Below are positions 62,009 through 64,000 of a stretch of DNA of 64,000 nucleotides, piece after piece. Each line of letters opens with the position of its first letter. Position 1 is the first letter of the stretch. Under the pieces are notes generated by a model. That model was not told where the DNA came from and did not search any database. It saw nothing but the letters and a program-made list of their open reading frames with translations. Source of the DNA: Succinatimonas sp. CAG:777 (lineage in GTDB: Bacteria; Pseudomonadota; Gammaproteobacteria; Enterobacterales; Succinivibrionaceae); contig HF987922.1 of assembly GCA_000431835.1 (NCBI GenBank), forward strand, positions 51,657-115,656, read 5' to 3'. The position numbers and the translations under genes were made by a program.

Positions 62009-63844
62009 CTACTTCAAAGGACCTATCAATTTCATATAGCAGTTTTTGCAATCAAACTCTAATCTAAATTTTGCTTTGCCGATGACGAGGAAAAGATCTT
62101 GAGCTTTTACCTTGTGGCGCTTAGGACAGAGGTTAAAGCAATATCTCAGACAGTGCTTTGAAATCAGCACGCATTCTTCATCATGAACGCGCTCTGTCTC
62201 ATAAGCAGGCTCTATATCTTTTGCACCATGTTTTTTATAAAAATCTAAAGCCTTTTCGTTATAGATATTGGCCATAAATCCTAAATGCTGCTCCTTTTCA
62301 GGTAACATTGGGGCATTTTCAAAGTTATGAACTATCTCTTTTCTCTTTTCAGTCTTTAACTTATTTAGTTTCTCAATAAGTTGTCGTCTAAGATTGTTTA
62401 AAACACTTTGCGGCACAAAATAACTAAAAGATAGTTTTATCTCAAGCTGATTTAGTGTATAGACACTATCTCCCAAGCGTCCTAGCTTTGAGGTGATGTT
62501 AGCTTTTAGTTTATCAAGATCATTTGCTGTTTGCTTATCCTCAAGAGCTATTTCAACACTTGCCTCAGTATTTGTTTCATCCTTACCAAAGAGTACGATT
62601 CCTTTGTCATTTTCTCGGTAGGTAAGATTTAAACTTAATTTTCTACAAGACGATTTACCTGCCATAGCCTTTTCAAATTCAGCATCTTTGTTTCTATAAA
62701 AAACAGTTCCAGCTTTAATAAAAGGGATCTCCTGGAAGATTTCTGCTGTATTTGGAGCTTTTAGAGTACTGATCCTAAAACCGTTTAATACTCCCTGATT
62801 GTCATAGTAATTTAAGGAGTCACCATTGTGGATAACAGTGTTTTTTAATAATGAAAAGGTAAGATCTCTATTCTTTTGTTTTTCTAACTTACCTATCTTT
62901 TGACCGACAAAGCCTGGTGCATCAAAGTTTGCATAGTTATCTTTCTTTTCATGGAAGTTGTATTCAGTAAAGCCTCGGTTAAAGCTTTTGGCTACATCTG
63001 GTACAAAATTGGTGGTAGTAGTACCGAATGATGATCTTACAACATCATCTCTTTTAGCAATGATTCTATCAATCTTATGTCTGTAATAAGCAACGACGTT
63101 TCTTACATAGCTTTCGTCTTTTAATCTGCCTTCAATCTTAAAAGAGCTGATACCAGCATCAATTAGCTCTTCAAGATTTTGACTTTGATTAAAATCTTTT
63201 AGAGATAATAGATACTTATCTTTTGCAAGCACATTGCCTTTAGTGTCATATAAACTTTGTGCTACACGGCATAACTGAGCACATTCGCCACGGTTAGCAC
63301 TGCGGCCAGTAATTGCTGCACTTAAATAACAGCGCCCACTGATACCTACGCATAAAGCTCCGTGAATAAAAGCTTCTAATTTTACGGTAGTGTTTTCTCT
63401 TATCTTTTTTATATCATTTAAAGATAATTCTCTAGCTAAAACTACCTGTGAAAATCCTGCTTTTTCTAAGAATTGAACCTTTTGTGGTGTTGAATTGTCC
63501 TGCTGTGTACTTGCGTGAATTTCAAGAGGTGGCAGAGGTCCGTTAATCAGACCTAAATCTTGAATAATAAGAGCATCGACACCTGCATCGTATAATTTGA
63601 AAGTAAGTTCACGTGCTTTTTCTAATTCTTGATCATCAAGAATAGTGTTGATGGTTACATGGATCTTGGCACCGAAAAGATGTGCATAGTCACAAAGTTC
63701 TTTAATATCTTCTAATGTATTTGCAGCATTGACTCTAGCTCCAAATGAAGGACCGCCGATGTAGACAGCATCAGCGCCACTTTCAATTGCAGCAAAACCA
63801 CATTCTTTATTTTTAGCAGGTGCAAGTAATTCTATTCTTTTCAT
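62009..63844 (-). CDS. rlhA: 23S rRNA 5-hydroxycytidine synthase RlhA (U32 family)
   Basis: The 611-residue protein matches E. coli RlhA (YdcP, 653 residues) along its length. Segments are LELLAPAKN-like IELLAPAKNKECGF, DAVYIGGPSFGARVNA, INTILDDQELE, HASTQQDNS, FIHGALCVGISGRCYLS, GRSANRGECAQLCR and FKIEGRLKDESYV. The C-terminal Cys cluster (KHCLRYCFNLCPKR and FDCKNCYM) supports an Fe-S site. RlhA hydroxylates C2501 of 23S rRNA. This end distinguishes it from TrhP (YegQ) tRNA U34 hydroxylase. It lacks about 40 residues of the E. coli C-terminus. It is transcribed after a partial gene at the right edge. Confidence 0.88.
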   Translation of the reverse strand: MKRIELLAPAKNKECGFAAIESGADAVYIGGPSFGARVNAANTLEDIKELCDYAHLFGAKIHVTINTILDDQELEKARELTFKLYDAGVDALIIQDLGLINGPLPPLEIHASTQQDNSTPQKVQFLEKAGFSQVVLARELSLNDIKKIRENTTVKLEAFIHGALCVGISGRCYLSAAITGRSANRGECAQLCRVAQSLYDTKGNVLAKDKYLLSLKDFNQSQNLEELIDAGISSFKIEGRLKDESYVRNVVAYYRHKIDRIIAKRDDVVRSSFGTTTTNFVPDVAKSFNRGFTEYNFHEKKDNYANFDAPGFVGQKIGKLEKQKNRDLTFSLLKNTVIHNGDSLNYYDNQGVLNGFRISTLKAPNTAEIFQEIPFIKAGTVFYRNKDAEFEKAMAGKSSCRKLSLNLTYRENDKGIVLFGKDETNTEASVEIALEDKQTANDLDKLKANITSKLGRLGDSVYTLNQLEIKLSFSYFVPQSVLNNLRRQLIEKLNKLKTEKRKEIVHNFENAPMLPEKEQHLGFMANIYNEKALDFYKKHGAKDIEPAYETERVHDEECVLISKHCLRYCFNLCPKRHKVKAQDLFLVIGKAKFRLEFDCKNCYMKLIGPLK

Positions 63845-63904
63845 GAAATTATTAGAGGTTAACCATAACTTAAAAGGTGACAGTGCATTCTACAAAAAAT
63901 TGAG

Positions 63905-64000
63905 TTAATTGCTACTCAAAACTTTGATTAAATCGTCAGTTGAACATACCTTTGCATAGATATTGTTGATAATTGTAAGCTCAGCATTGTGTAATTCCAT
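63905..64000 (-). CDS. C-terminal fragment of an unidentified protein (continues past window edge)
   Basis: The minus strand is open from the window edge to a TAA at 63905-63907. The 31 residues visible begin MELHNAELTIINNIYAK and end IKVLSSN. An ATG happens to fall at the edge, but this is not likely the true start. The family was not recognised. It lies 60 bases upstream of rlhA on the same strand. Confidence 0.4.
   Translation of the reverse strand: MELHNAELTIINNIYAKVCSTDDLIKVLSSN

Noticed and set aside
1..64000. CRISPR arrays, insertion sequences and integrated elements
   Set aside because: No regularly spaced direct repeats, transposase or integrase genes were found by reading the window.

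Overview
The window reads as a contiguous piece of chromosome from a low-GC gammaproteobacterium. Gene orders are gammaproteobacterial: rpoZ-spoT, def-fmt-rsmB-trkA-trkH, yrdD-purE-tsaC-aroE, divergent ilvY/ilvC, and glnL-glnG beside typA. The protein sequences align well, from memory, with Vibrio/E. coli families. The AT-rich composition, a menaquinone prenyltransferase and the general repertoire would fit the Succinivibrionaceae/Aeromonadales (gut or rumen anaerobes). That placement is an inference, not something one motif proves. No integrase, transposase, CRISPR array or rRNA was seen, so this is core chromosome with a few lineage-specific genes in it.

Layout. 1-5.5 kb: the 3' end of ompA, a COG0523 metal-chaperone GTPase, a PldB-like hydrolase and rpoZ-spoT. 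5.7-7.6 kb: a tightly coupled operon of a CheX-like DUF3334 protein, engB and gmk. 7.8-12.4 kb: glnL-glnG (NtrB/NtrC) and typA. 12.7-25.9 kb: yihY, an AsmA-like protein with recG, pssA with an aminopeptidase P, prlC and rnb. 26-28 kb: two tandem UbiA/MenA-family genes. 28-37.2 kb: trkH, trkA, rsmB, fmt and def reading left, then yrdD, purE, tsaC, aroE and rsmJ reading right. 37.2-39.8 kb: a ModA-like binding protein overlapping a sugar transporter fused to a PTS EIIA domain. 40-49.2 kb: glmS, glmU, lgt, a small membrane protein, a phosphopantetheinyl transferase and dnaE. 49.3-53.9 kb: pgi, ilvY and ilvC. 54-58.8 kb: an operon tcdA - orphan TOPRIM primase - rep. 58.9-64 kb: tRNA-Arg and tRNA-Leu, an AbgT transporter, pepT, rlhA and the edge of one more gene.

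Most unusual points. (1) The NtrC protein has lost its GAFTGA loop by a six-residue deletion and has substitutions in Walker A, Walker B and an arginine finger. Its partner NtrB has a degenerate G1 box, and a near-consensus NtrC box overlaps a sigma70-like promoter in front of the pair. Together these suggest a nitrogen regulator converted to sigma54-independent control. (2) A primase-like protein carries a CHC2-type zinc finger, a TOPRIM domain and a long Gln/Asn-rich linker, and sits one base upstream of the Rep helicase gene. (3) A GPH-family symporter is fused to a fructose/nitrogen-type EIIA domain and overlaps a ModA-like binding protein. (4) menA has a tandem paralog whose Asp-rich catalytic motifs are gone. 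(5) purE lacks its usual neighbour purK.

All calls come from reading the sequence and from memory of family motifs; no search was run.
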